DNA of 64,000 nt from Metopolophium dirhodum (lineage: Eukaryota > Arthropoda > Insecta > Hemiptera > Aphididae): assembly GCF_019925205.1 (NCBI RefSeq), contig NC_083564.1:10421491-10485490 (forward strand). The letters run 5' to 3'. Position numbers and translations under genes: made by a program. Under the pieces are notes generated by a model. That model was not told the origin of the DNA and did not search any database. It saw only the letters and a list, made by a program, of their open reading frames with translations. Within the stretch, counting starts at the first letter, position 1. Every line of letters starts with the position of its first letter. This document shows positions 51,829 to 64,000 of this stretch, in pieces.

Positions 51829-54800
51829 ATGACGAACAATAATAATATTATGAACAGCCCGCGGAGCCGTCCAGAAATATTTTCATTGCTGGCAGTGACG
51901 ATGTTCGCCGCCGTGCTCGTCCATCAGCCCGCGACCGTCTACTGCGCCGACGGTGGAATTTATTCTTCGCAGCAGAAACAGCAGCAACAGCAACAACAGC
52001 AAACGATGATGTTCACCGCGCCATCGGGCTACTACGTGTCCACGTACGATAACCTAGACGTGGGCCAATTGCTGCGAAACCAAAAGGTGGTGTCGAGCTT
52101 CTTCAAGTGTTTCGTCAACGAGGGACCTTGCACGCCGGACGGCAAACTAGTCAAAGGTAGGACGAGACGACAGGTAGTAAGAGACAGTGTCCCTTGATAC
52201 CTTTTATTTTATTTTTTTTTTCGTGGTATTGAGAACCGGAGGGGGTTGCGTTAGCATTACGTCCCCTAGTAAGCATTACGTCCCCTAAATTAGCATTGCG
52301 ATCCCAGTACTATGATACCTAATAGGTGGAGTTCGGGACTTATTGCACCGAACAAAAAAAATCTTTGAAAGATGACATTAAAATAACTACCAGAACGCGC
52401 GTATTGAAAATCTGCTGCTAAAACTGTTTTCATTTGAAGAAAAACCCATATAATAGGTATAACAATGTTAAAGATCAGGAACTCTTTTTAAAGTTTTTTT
52501 TTGATAACCAAGGTAAAATGCATGCCATTATAGTCATATATTGCATAAAAAAAAAAATTCAATCAAATATTTGCAGTTCGCTCTACATCATGCAACTAGA
52601 GTTACTGACTTTTTAATTAATTAACATACATACTGTATGCTCGAATATTAAAAACTGTTAATAACATTACTATTAAGTATAAAGTGTCGTCAATGGGTGG
52701 CTGCTTCATACATGCTTATTGTTATACTTAATAAACTAAGTTACTAGCTGAAATAACCAACAAATAATGATTTTAAATTAAAGTAAAAAAAATAATAATA
52801 AGATTACAAGAATTATAAAATACTAACATTTTTTAATCCTACTTTTTTTTATTATATTTTTAGTTAAGTCTTTACTTTTTTGAATGACAAAATAGCTTTT
52901 TTAATTTCATATTCCAAAGCAGAATATTTATCGGAGAATTTTGATTTATAAAAATTGAATGTAAATCGAGAGTTAATTAATTAATCAATTTAGTATATAC
53001 ATTTTACTGACTATGAACTTCACGACACCACAAGTGACAAGGCTTATACTTTATAGATAGCCATGGACCACATACATAAATACATTAATGGGAGGGGATG
53101 GACGGATGTGACTAGTTTTCATCGGCCGGGTGGGAGTAAACTTAACTTGAACTAAGTATAAATGCAGACAAAAAATCAAACAGACAAATTATCGTGTAAA
53201 GTAAAATACTGATCATAGCATTGTCGTCTAACGAACCAATAAAAATAAAAATAATAAATAAATAATAATTGCTTTTAGAAAAATGTATATGCGACTATGC
53301 AAGTTGTTCAAAACCGAGTATAAGTTGTGTTTTGAAAATTTTTAATAATATTCGATACCGAGAAACGAGTGTTATCAAAACATGCGTCTTAGCTCTACTC
53401 AGAAATGTGATGAAATTTCGAAATATTAATTATTATATTACGTGTATTATACCAATTTCGATATTAGGTAGCGACACTGCAGTTGCCGTGGTTTTATGTT
53501 AATTGACTTCCAACCGTTTTAATAGAGGTCCATTCGTATTTCGTGTTATAGTACTAGAAAATATATTATACGACTTAACGGTGTCAAATCGTTTTTCGAT
53601 TTCGATTTTTGATGGTGGATACGCGTAGGTACCTATAATGTAATACAATTAAAATATTATAATATAATTTGTACTATCTCACGCGAATAACTCTAGGTAT
53701 ACCGCGCTGCAGTAGTTGTCTCTCATGACGTATAAGAATTGACGTGTACCTACTTACTGTGTACAAATAATATTATATTTTACCTATATAATTATCAATA
53801 CCATAATTTTCGATAATTTTGAGATATTCTCAGAATGTCTATTCTATTTATATTGTTTACCTTTAAAACCTAAGTGGTCAATTTTTTTTTATAAACATGT
53901 GAACAAGCATGCATCGACCTTTAAAATGTTGTCGATATTGAACGAAAGGTCAGACGCAATTATTAGCCAACGTGAATTAATTTACAAAAATATATAATCA
54001 ACCATGGATTATAGTTGTAATATACTACTATATATAGGTAGCTGTGTAAAAAAAAAAACGTGAAACGCGCACATTTATACAACACGTATTGTTCGTACTA
54101 CTATGATATTGGTTGAGACGAATACTATCGATTACTTTTTTGTGCAGTTGTGCCGATTTATTATGATAATAGACTATATGGGTATTCGATTCAGCGTTTT
54201 GCCCCGTTTCATCTTTGATCGTCGAACGAGGAGACGTATTTTAGACAACCGAGTACGCTTAAAAATAATACACATACTTACCTAATAATAATCATTACTT
54301 AGGTACATATCGCAATAACAATAACAAAAAAAGTTTGTAAACAATAACCGATCGAATGTTGCAGTTCTTCCGTCGAGGTCAGTAGTTGTGTTTGGTTATT
54401 TTTTCGTCGTATACACACACATTTTTACATTATAGCCTAGTTTAGGCGCAACTAGGCCTATACATTTTAGGAGGTACACTAAAATTGTTATATGACAGCT
54501 GACAAAATATATAGGCATATAGCTGACCAAATATCCATCCAACCAATCCTCATCCCGAAGACCATTTTAAATAATTAGTTAATACTTAAAAGTACATAAT
54601 TTATACAAGTTAAGATAATATTAAATGTGGTTGTTATTATTATTATTAAACCATTTTACAATATTAATCTAAAATAAAATATTTCAAAATATAGAATACA
54701 TTGTTAAAACAACGAATTCGAACAATTGAAAAAAACAGTGCCTAATTAATACTTATTGTGAATATCTTCATGTACAAATTAAGAACTACCCATTGTTTCG

Positions 54801-55379
54801 AATTTTGGGGTGCTAATTTTGAGTCTAGGGGTTCTAAAGATTCCCTAACCATTCCACTGGATGCATCTATGTAACTTATATAAAAAAAAATCGGTAACTT
54901 TAGCGCAGTATTATCAGTCGTCCCGGACCATTTCATAAAAGTACCTAAGCTCCTTTATTTCTCCTAATCTAACTTAACCTACCTAATTACCTCAAAAATC
55001 CCCCTATTTCACTTCCACAACGTAGGTATGTTATAAAAGAAAAGAAATCGCTCGGCTTTTAGCCTCCACAATATGTCCACGCCTCTACATAGGACGTGCC
55101 TAAACGCGTATAATGTGGTTCTGACCGGGCCCTGATTTATTTTATTTTTCAGGAATATAATACCTATGTCCTAATACGACCGTTTTCTGATTTACAGCCT
55201 ACCTGTTGCCCGAGATCATACGTACCGTGTGTGGAAAGTGCACGCCAAGGCAAAAGGACATGGCCCGGCAAGTGTTAAGATACATTTACACGCACAGGCG
55301 AGCGGATTTCGACAAGATCATGCTAATTTACGATACGGATAACAAGAAAAATGAGATCATAAATTTCATGAACCAATAA
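51829..55379 (+). CDS. Chemosensory protein (CSP/OS-D family), two exons
   Basis: Exons 51829-52156 and 55198-55379 (phase-1 intron of 3,041 bp) give 169 residues. CSPs are small secreted, six-helix carriers of hydrophobic ligands. A signal peptide ends near VYCADGG. Before the domain there is an insertion with a glutamine run (SSQQKQQQQQQQQ). The CSP domain begins at YYVSTYDNLDVGQLL and has the four family cysteines: CFVNEGPC (C-x6-C), then CGKC (C-x2-C). It ends NEIINFMNQ. Intron position after the second cysteine, within LVKG|AYLLPE, is the usual CSP site. Another in-frame ATG lies seven codons downstream (51850). The polyglutamine stretch and the N-terminal length are above the CSP norm of about 110-130 residues. 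An AATAAA at 55574-55579 is a likely polyadenylation signal. Confidence 0.93.
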
Positions 55380-55573
55380 TAGTTCACCTACTTACATCAT
55401 TCGGCAGCTATACTCTCGTAAAACATAAGATTACATGATATAATATTAATATATATATCATCGCCACCATTCATCATATCCTCCACAACGACGTCCACGG
55501 CGAGACTAGCTAGCTGCTGTATGCATTATAATATTATATAATATCTATCATCGTTATCATTATAATATTATAG

Positions 55574-55579
55574 AATAAA
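55574..55579 (+). terminator. Likely polyadenylation signal of the CSP gene
   Basis: AATAAA about 195 bp after the stop codon in the same orientation. Confidence 0.5.
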
Positions 55580-55599
55580 GACCGCCGATTTTAAATTGA

Positions 55600-56267
55600 C
55601 GAATCGGAAACATTTACCTAAACTTGTAATGGTATTTTTAAGTACCCCCCCCCCCCCCAAATCATATAGTTACTTATTCATCAGGACACATACTCCACAT
55701 TTTACACATATTTATACTATATTCCTACACTACTATAATATTATACATAAACCTACGACCTACCTATATACTTTTATTGTGATATAAAACTATGATATTA
55801 ATATATACATATAAATAAATATATTTATTCAAATATAATCGACTGTTTATGATATAACTTTGTGTCGTAGAATCAATTTTTTAATATTATCGAACCATAT
55901 ATTATATTATATGGGTACTTACATCAAATATCGATCGTTAGTCTATAACTTTAAGAAATAAAAATATTTTTATTTTTACGGCGTAATTTAATATAATTTA
56001 ATTTTAAAGTAAAAAACCTTATTTGAAGTAAATAAAATATTTTTGTTATTGATAAAAATTATTTAAAAAACGTGTGGGTATAATTGACAAATTGTTTTTG
56101 ATGAATTATCTTTTAATGAAATGTTTTTGAACAAATGTCTCATCCTAGATCCATAGGTACCTGCTGAGTGTACCCGTACGAAGATCTGTAATATTTAAAT
56201 ATAAAACTGTTTGATCATCGTGAATAATCGTGATACACTCGCGCAATTGTACAATCGGGTACGAATT
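55600..56267. other. Intergenic DNA
   Basis: A poly-C run at 55646-55659 and AT-rich DNA. No gene or clear element. Confidence 0.35.
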
Positions 56268-56618
56268 CAGGCGCGGACTGATAAAATGGGACACGGGATG
56301 CTACACAATTTAAAGGGCAAATAACAAAAATTGCGGGGGCAAGTTTAAAACATGTAGATTGTTTATAAAATATTAATATATTTTAATTTGTTTTAAAAAA
56401 AATATTGAATATACGTCAACATAAATAAATACCAAGTTACAACAAACTTTCATTAAAAATTGTACAATATTATAGATTACTAATAATCGTAGGTTGGTAA
56501 CGATCTGCTGTTCATTAGGTGCCTAGAGTCTTTAAATATATAATAAATAATATTGGACAAATATATTTTAGGGCAAGGGATGCTGTAGCATACCAGCATC
56601 CCAGCCAGTCCGCGCATG
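56268..56618 (+). mobile_element. hAT-like MITE, copy 2 (CAGGCGCGGACTGG family)
   Basis: It starts CAGGCGCGGACTG and ends CCAGTCCGCGCATG. It is nearly collinear with the copy at 44136-44480, with a small insertion near the right end. No target duplication was seen. Confidence 0.7.
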
Positions 56619-58962
56619 GAAGGAAGTGTTTGGCACCGAGATAAATATAATATATTAATAATATGTTGTAAAACGATTTTTGGCCATGCTTGGTGATTAG
56701 TTTATTACTTATTAGGTTATAATTCACGCAGGCCGCTGTTAAATGGTAAGCACAATAATAATGATATATCTACAGGTCGAATTCACAGTGAAAATATTCG
56801 AACGACGTGCATAACATACATAACATTTTGTTACTATTATTATTATTGAATACGATTATACCTGTGTGCGTGGAATTCGTTACGATAAGTACGCGTCTTT
56901 TTGATTGTACCACGCATTTATATAAATACTATTATATGACGGAATGTTTTTGGGTAAACATTTGTCGAAAAAAATTCTCTCAATACTCATTACTGTAGAA
57001 TGGGTGTGAATATGTTTGTGGTTTAAATATATCTTACAATTGGTTAGGTTGTCTAAATATTTTGAAAATTTCGAAAATAACAATTTCACATAATTGAAAA
57101 AAATTAAAGTTCGACTGTACTATAATTATTATTTTTTGGATCAAAACAAAATAAATTTAATTAACAATGAAATAATTGTTAAATTATTAAATTTAATTAA
57201 ACGTTAATATAACAATATACGAATACGAGTAGGCACTAGGTATATGATACATTATTATCTATAATCTATATTATTGTTCTGATATTATTATTATTATGAA
57301 AATTATAAGGTCTTAGAAATAATTGTATCCAAATACCTATGGCATAATATTATATATTTATATTAATAAAAATTCGACGATTCTATCAAAAATTTAGGAG
57401 TGCTAATATGAATTTAGGGGTTGCTGAGCACCCCCAAGCACCTCCAAATTGCACCTACGAGTATAATAAATACTATATTCAATATTAAATATATTCTATA
57501 ACCTTGTAAACCTATCCTTAAGTATACCAACAAATTCCAAATGTCAGAATTTAAATAAATTTACTATTAAAGGGAAAAATGGGGTTGAGCAAGCTTGGTG
57601 AATCACCTTGAATAGGTAAATTGTCTGTGAATCAAATGTGCACTAACACATCAATAGTCGATTAGTCATTGAAATAATTTTAATTCGTTGGCGTCATTTA
57701 TTACTAACTATTTTAGTTACCCATAGTCCATATAATTTACATTATTGAGCTATAAATTGTGCGTTTGTATAAAGAATAAGTTTAAATGACACATTTCTCT
57801 TTTACTATATCTCTTGGCATGATCGTATTATGTAAATACGGTTTAAAAATGGCGTGTTTTGTTCAAGTTTGTATTAAAATGAGCTGCAGTACTACAAATT
57901 ATTAATCATAATATTATATTAATTTCAATATCATATTATATTATTATGAGATACGCACCTGAATAAGTTGGCATTTGATTCGTTTTTTATAATGAACAAC
58001 AAATTATAGCTATGTAAGTCCCTACAGTATATTTAAAAATTTAAAACAACTTGATTTGGATCGAGAAATAGTACATTTTTCATTTATATATATATTTTTT
58101 TTTGAACAAATGAAAAAAACCGGATATAAGTAGTAATTAATGCATTTAGGAGTATTGTTGTCCTTCCTCAAACAATATTTATTATACCTATACTGCAGCA
58201 GCAACATAATATACTATAATATGTATATTATATTATTATGGTAACCTTAAACACGATTTAATAAACTCTCAGACGATTTTCTGTTTTTAACTCGGCCGTG
58301 TTGTTTTACGAACACGTAAATTCATTATAAATTGAAATAAATATAAAATGGCTTACAAAAAATACTCAGATATTGCCATATTATTATTAACATTTAATGA
58401 AAACGTTAAACGTCGTATTATCATAATATTATAAATTTATAATAACATTTCATGGTGAAAACTTATATAATGTATAGAATATCTATACCTACGTGTATAG
58501 TAAACGCAATAATTACATATGATTATAATATATTATTATAAATTATAATGTTGTACCATTAACCTTGTTTGACTCTGCATCAGTATTGCTTTAATTAGCG
58601 TGTGTTTTATATTTTGTATATGATATGTATAGCCGTATAGGTATAATGTATTATACCCTCCCTATACTGCTACCTAGATATACTGTAAACACTGTGATAT
58701 CGAAAAGAAATGGATTAAGCGGTGACTCACGACTGTGCTCGCCGGGTCGAGGAAAAATCGAGCGAGCGTCGTTGTTTTTGATTACAACGCGAATTCAATA
58801 ATATACCGCACGAGCGATAATATTGTAAGAAAGGTTATTATAAGTTTCAATACTCGATAAAAGTCATAGGTAACGGGTATTTATAAAATAGTGAACTGAT
58901 AGAAATCCCGCAAAAACGGAACAACCATAATATTTTATAAAATTCGAAATAAATAAATTGTT
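56619..58962. other. Gene-free DNA with repeat ends
   Basis: A dispersed-repeat end (GCAAGCTTGGTGAATCACCT, near 57587) matches the CAGGATGATT family. A GGGGTTGCTGAGCACCCCCA hairpin lies near 57416, and a related but diverged stretch is near 54806. No coding exon was seen. Confidence 0.35.
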
Positions 58963-60286
58963 TTTTAGATTCTGAGCGGAGTGATGAATGTATTGGTTTT
59001 ACAATGATGTGTGTTTTTATTTTTTGTCTGTGTAGGTATTCGAAATAGTGTTACGGTTTCAGGTACCTAGGTGCATTGGTATTTTTATAAATAAATCAAA
59101 AAGTCAAAGTTGTAAGTTTATAGGAATATTATAGTATGTATATTGATAGGTACACATTGAAGATTTATACTGAGCCTATTGGTGATTAATACTGATGAGA
59201 TGATCAATGTACTATAATAAATATCAGCATTATTAAAACTTGCATAGAAATCTTCCAAAAATATTTTTAAAAAGTTCAAAATTCCTATGTATAATGTATA
59301 TTCAGTTTTTTCTACCATGTCCTCGATTATCGTGCCTACGCGTACCAGGTGTCATCGATCTATGGATCACTGATATTATGACGCAGAAGAAAAATAACAT
59401 TAATGCCTCTAGTCACTAATGTCTTATTAAATAAAATTATTCAATAATAACGATTTAAAAATATCGTGTTTTTGTTTGTCGTAATTTTAATAAGCTTTAA
59501 AATCATACTATAATTTCTATATGATATCATCAACCTTGAATTGTATTAATTTTCACTAATAACAATTTTAGAGGAATCTTGTATTCAGTATTTTCAAGTT
59601 TTTGACAGAGTGGACTTTTTTATCGACAAAAATTCAAAAAAAAATCGAAATTTCTTATACGTATAAATAGCTTACAAAAGTTAAAATATTTAGAAAAGTT
59701 TATCATGTACAACATATTATGCTGTTATAAACATTTTGTAAAAATGTTGTGTGACTACTATACCAAAAAAACAAAATAGATTTTATCGAAACTAATTTTG
59801 CTTACAAATTCCCGTTTTCCCTTAATTTTAAATTCTAAGCACAGCGAAAGAAATTGATCGATTTTACAATGATGTGTGTTTTTATCTTTTTTTTCTATCT
59901 GTCAGCAACATTTTGAATACTAAAAATGTTCTGATTTTCGAGATCAGCATCTATTCTAATAGAAAAGTGAATCTAGTTGGTATTTTTGGATTGAATTAAA
60001 ATATCACAACGACAAGCTTGACAACTACTGATCAGCAGAACGGTACCCACTTTTACACCTTTTTTTCTTTTATTTTTCCTGACTCTTTTAAAAACTACTG
60101 GGGATTTTTAATATTTACCTCTTGAAAGTACCAACAACTAACAAAATTCACTTTTCTACCAATATAGACATTTACATTGACAATCTAAACATTATTTCGA
60201 CTAAGTACTTGCTGTACACGACACAAAAAAAAAAACACACATCATTGTAAAATCAATACATTCATCGCTCCGCTTAGAATCTAAAA
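58963..60286. mobile_element. DNA-transposon-like element with 56-bp terminal inverted repeats
   Basis: Left TIR 58963-59018 and right TIR 60231-60286 differ at about three of 56 positions (outer words TTTTAGATTCTGAGCGGAG and CTCCGCTTAGAATCTAAAA). An extra diverged internal copy of the same end sits near 59842. The same end sequence occurs in the UGT-locus arms near 16382 and 22020. No transposase coding was found, and the target duplication is obscured by the T/A runs. Confidence 0.75.
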
Positions 60287-63200
60287 GGGGATGAGAATGT
60301 TTGATGGATCCCCCTGTAAACTATAGTCTTGTGTAATAAAAACTCCTAGTCATGTTATATCGCTGTATTTAATCATACCTGAAATGAGTTAAATACCTTT
60401 CAGAGCATGTAATTTCACGAGAACACTTTTTTTTCGAGAGAGAGTCAACGACAGCCAATAACGACTATTACAATGTTTTTCCAGATCGAACTCTTTTTAT
60501 TGGTTAGTCAGAAATCCGATGATATTTATATAACCATGCCGCAATCGGCGTACTGCGTGCATAATATGATAATAGGTAACATATACCTGGGTATATTATA
60601 CTATCGGCGTGGAAATAAACAATCAAATCGATTTAAATCGTCGAACCGTAATAAAACACATTTTTCATCCGATAAACTCGAATCCGGCGGCGGTTCCAGG
60701 TTTTAAATATAGTATTATTTTATTTCCTCTATTCGGACTGTCTTTGTGCTGACACCACGCACTTATTTTCGAATGGAAAACCGTTAAACAAATATTCACT
60801 CCGTAAAAATATCTATTTAGGTACATAATTATCTGCGATCCAAATACTAATACCTATAATAACAATATATTATGTTATTAGAGCTGCATGATGATTTAGT
60901 TATTATATTTCCCGGCACGAATTATCATATTATACATTTATTTATTACCCACGTAGATGATTGCATTTTATTTAAAATCGGAAACGACTGGCCGTGATTA
61001 TTGCGCTTAAAAATATTAAATAAGTAGGTACATATTATTATAATACAAACATATCGTTAAGACCGTTATTTTCAAATTATTATATGTCCCGAGAAGAGTT
61101 TCGCTAGATTAATATAATACGGTTTCAGTTAGTAAAATAATTTATAGGTATAAATTGATAAAATGTAATGTTTGCGCGCAGATGGATGGGTGGATAGGTG
61201 GATGGGTGTGTGTGTGAGTGACTTACGTCCAACTCTATCGCAGACCGTGGTTCTGAAATTTGGTAGGTACATAGATAATCTTATACCCGAGATTGTACAT
61301 AACCTCAAAGCCAAGTTTTTAAATTTGACTCATGAAAAACGAACTTTCTTTTGTTTGTTTATATAGGATTGCCATTATAGTTACAGAAAATAAAATAGTT
61401 ATTATAATTGTATTTTATTGTAGACCTACATCTTATATTATTTGGTCGAGACAGACCAAATAACTGTGTTAAAAATCTGTGTAGTTTACATTTAACGAAG
61501 TTTAATAAGGTGGTAAATCCACGGGCATTGATTTGTCACGTCCAACACCGTGCAGGATCAGTTACCTAGTATAATACGTAATATAGGATTCGAGACGCAT
61601 TACGAACCCGATTTCATTGCTTTGCAGTTGTAACCAAAATGCAATTAATTTTTTTCTGAATTAGATGTCTGCCAACTTAAAAACATATACCTACTATACT
61701 AATTATTGCAGTACTTAAAACAATATTTTAGGAATATTAACAATATGTACTATTTTCTAGATTAACGCCTTTTAATATAACAAATTAATATACTTTTGTG
61801 TTTCAGGAGCTATATTTGTTCAACACCGCTACGCCTAAGGTCTATATATGGAATTATCTCTGCATAATAGTAGGTACCTACATATCCAAGGCAGACGTAT
61901 TATTTAAGTGTTTAAGTCCACGACCAAATCGCGAAGTACAATGTTTGGAGTTTGAACGCGTAAGACTGCAGTGATTTGCACTTACGATTTGCGCTTCCTA
62001 GTCCGACAGAGTTCTTTAGACAAGTAACGATCTGAAAACGTGTACAAGCGTAACTATACTCTATTATCGTCTATAGAGTAAATCAATTGTTCATGTTATA
62101 TAATTGTTATTATTATAGCTGTGCAGTGTGTGTGTCGTGTTTGTGAGAGATTAATGATTGCGCACTTTATTTTCTTCTGTAGGTACTAATAGGTACTATA
62201 ATATTATAAACATCTGCACGCTTTCATCCGCCAAACAACCGGAATCGAAATTTCATGACCATGAGAAAACGAATCTGCTTTTTTCCTATATACAATACGT
62301 ATTCAGTGATTCTTATAATCTTTTCTATAAATTTATATCTAGATTCATAGAAGCACTAGGAAGCTGTTCACCGGCGTTACGCAGTAATGGGTAGTTATTT
62401 ATTTTTGTTGGACGCTATATTGGTGTTTTTATATCCGTGTTTTTAATCTTTCAAATAGAAATTGATACCACAATACGGTCGAGAAGACATCAAACGGGTC
62501 ATTTTTCAATTTCCCCGGTTATTTTGTTCGAAATTGGAAAATAATAATCTCGACGACTTTACGTCAGTCGCATGAAATTACGTCCTAAAATCGACCCAGT
62601 TTAAGAGAAAAATGTGTCAAATGGTAGAATGGGCTGGTGAAATGATTTACTGTAATTTATTTTAATACATATTTATAAGTTCGAGATGTAATAATTATTT
62701 ATCATTTTATTTCAAAGCAGAGTATAACAAGCGCAGTATTTTTGTTTTCATTTTATACAATTTGCATTTTTAATTTCTAATACATATTAACAAAAGAGTT
62801 GAGCGTAAATTCGAAAAGATTTATTTATCAGCGTTTGAAGATTAAGTTTTATCGTATAACATATGTAATGAATACTTTATTTGTAGACTCTCCGCCTTAC
62901 TATACTAGTATACAATTGCGTTTCTCATAATATAATTTAATATTAATGTTGTTACAGAAAAAAAATAAGTCCAAAGATAAAACACTTTAATAAAACCAAC
63001 CACTTCCTGGTTTCCCGGCCAATTTACCAGGACTTTTTATATAGATATAAATGTATTAATATGTTATAAGACATAAGTACCTACATGTGAAATTACACTT
63101 AATGTATACACGCATAATATAATATAGGTAGTATAGTATTTACAGTATAGGCATGGCTATACGGGTACATGGTACGTATTTATTTTTTACCATATTATAA

Positions 63201-64000
63201 CTATTATGTAGGTATAATATACGTATTGGAATCGGATGCGTTGAAGAGTAGAAGACCTCGGAAGTGTGTGTAAAGCGTATCGACGCTATGAACCAAACAT
63301 AATATATTTCCAGACGATATTAAAAATCCGAAGGTTAATCGCTGTTATTACCGTACACATTGTACATATTTTGTGTAGAACACGAAATCACATTAGATAC
63401 TATTATATAGGTAAGAGGCCTATATTATATTATATTAATTTATTTTCCTACATACGATAAACGCGTTTCATAATTATGGTAATTTTTGTTTTTTGTTTTT
63501 ATAATTTTCGTGTTTATTGTTCAAAGTATTAATTTAAAATTATGTGTAAATTCAGATTTGGACGGCATTCGTGAGAGATAACAGATTTTTCGTATCAAAT
63601 AACAAATTTTCTTCAGCATAAAACCTGTAAGAAGAAACTATATACAATATTATTCACTAATATTCACTTAATAATATGAAACATCACAAAAAAATTCTAT
63701 AAATTATTAGACATGTCTTATTTTTTTTTTATAAAATAACTCAAAATTAGTAATTAGATATTACATAACGCAACATGACCATTTGTTTATCAATGAAATC
63801 TTCTTTTACTAACCTTTTTTTTTACAATAATTTGTTGGTGTATACAAATTATATTCTAATATGTGTCGGCCACCAGGTTAAATTGTTTTTTAAAAATCAT
63901 TTAAAATTTAAAATACATGTATTTGTTTGAGACGAGTAAAAACGATTAATTAAATAAATCTGCACAAAAAATAACCTTGTAAAAAAAAAAAAGTTTTTTT
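60287..64000. other. AT-rich intergenic DNA
   Basis: No recognisable exon was found. The 77-codon frame at 60473-60706 has no motif. A GGATGGGTGGATA/GTGTGTG low-complexity patch lies at 61180-61220. A GAGTTGAGCGTAAATTCGAA stretch near 62796 resembles one near 25802, so both may be parts of one dispersed repeat. Confidence 0.4.

Noticed and set aside
60473..60706. 77-codon open frame
   Set aside because: No motif, no start or splice context, and no match to a known family by eye.
1..64000. CRISPR arrays, bacterial operons, tRNA or rRNA genes
   Set aside because: The window is an animal nuclear region; no regularly spaced repeats and no cloverleaf with both A and B boxes were seen.

Overview
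The window looks like a piece of nuclear DNA from an aphid or a close hemipteran relative. It is strongly AT-rich with small GC-rich islands. Its genes are split by short, canonical GT-AG introns. The protein set is insect: two UDP-glycosyltransferases, a chemosensory protein and an orphan SLC6 transporter. The interspersed repeats (short DNA transposons with GATTCTGAGCGGAG or CAGGCGCGGACTGG ends, Helitrons, poly-C tracts) look like those of aphid genomes. The species assignment is inference; no search was run.

Layout. 1-1700: non-coding, with a fold-back element and a SINE-like retroelement. 1775-4388 (+): seven 3' exons of an SLC6-type transporter whose 5' exons lie off the left edge. 4389-11080: mostly non-coding, with a decayed unidentified minus-strand coding remnant (8020-8890) and a Helitron-like element (9100-10440) that contains a large inverted repeat. 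11081-13470 (+) and 16796-19571 (-): two complete four-exon UDP-glycosyltransferase genes in tail-to-tail orientation. The second lies between two arms of a 1,998-bp inverted repeat (14840-16837 and 21585-23582), and the far arm carries a copied scrap of its own last exon. 24229-24602: a solo-LTR-like segment. 26240-27690: a GC-rich island with a frame-broken acidic/serine-rich coding-like stretch. 28690-30240: a decayed tandem array of a recurring coding-like module. 30491-31822 (+): an intronless UQCRC2 (complex III core 2) gene. 32085-33735 (-): SRP19 in three exons, convergent with UQCRC2. 36800-39450: several small transposons and palindromes. 39900-43009 (+): a five-exon ZNF830-type zinc-finger gene. 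43010-51680: gene-free and rich in small DNA transposons. 51829-55379 (+): a two-exon chemosensory protein gene with a clear TATA/Inr promoter. 55600-64000: gene-free, with further transposon copies.

Functionally the genes are independent, as expected in an animal genome. There are three housekeeping genes (respiration, protein targeting, RNA/genome maintenance), a detoxification pair (UGTs), an odorant-carrier-like secreted protein and a membrane transporter. The most unusual structures are the UGT inverted-repeat locus and the tandem module array upstream of UQCRC2. No CRISPR, tRNA or rRNA was seen.
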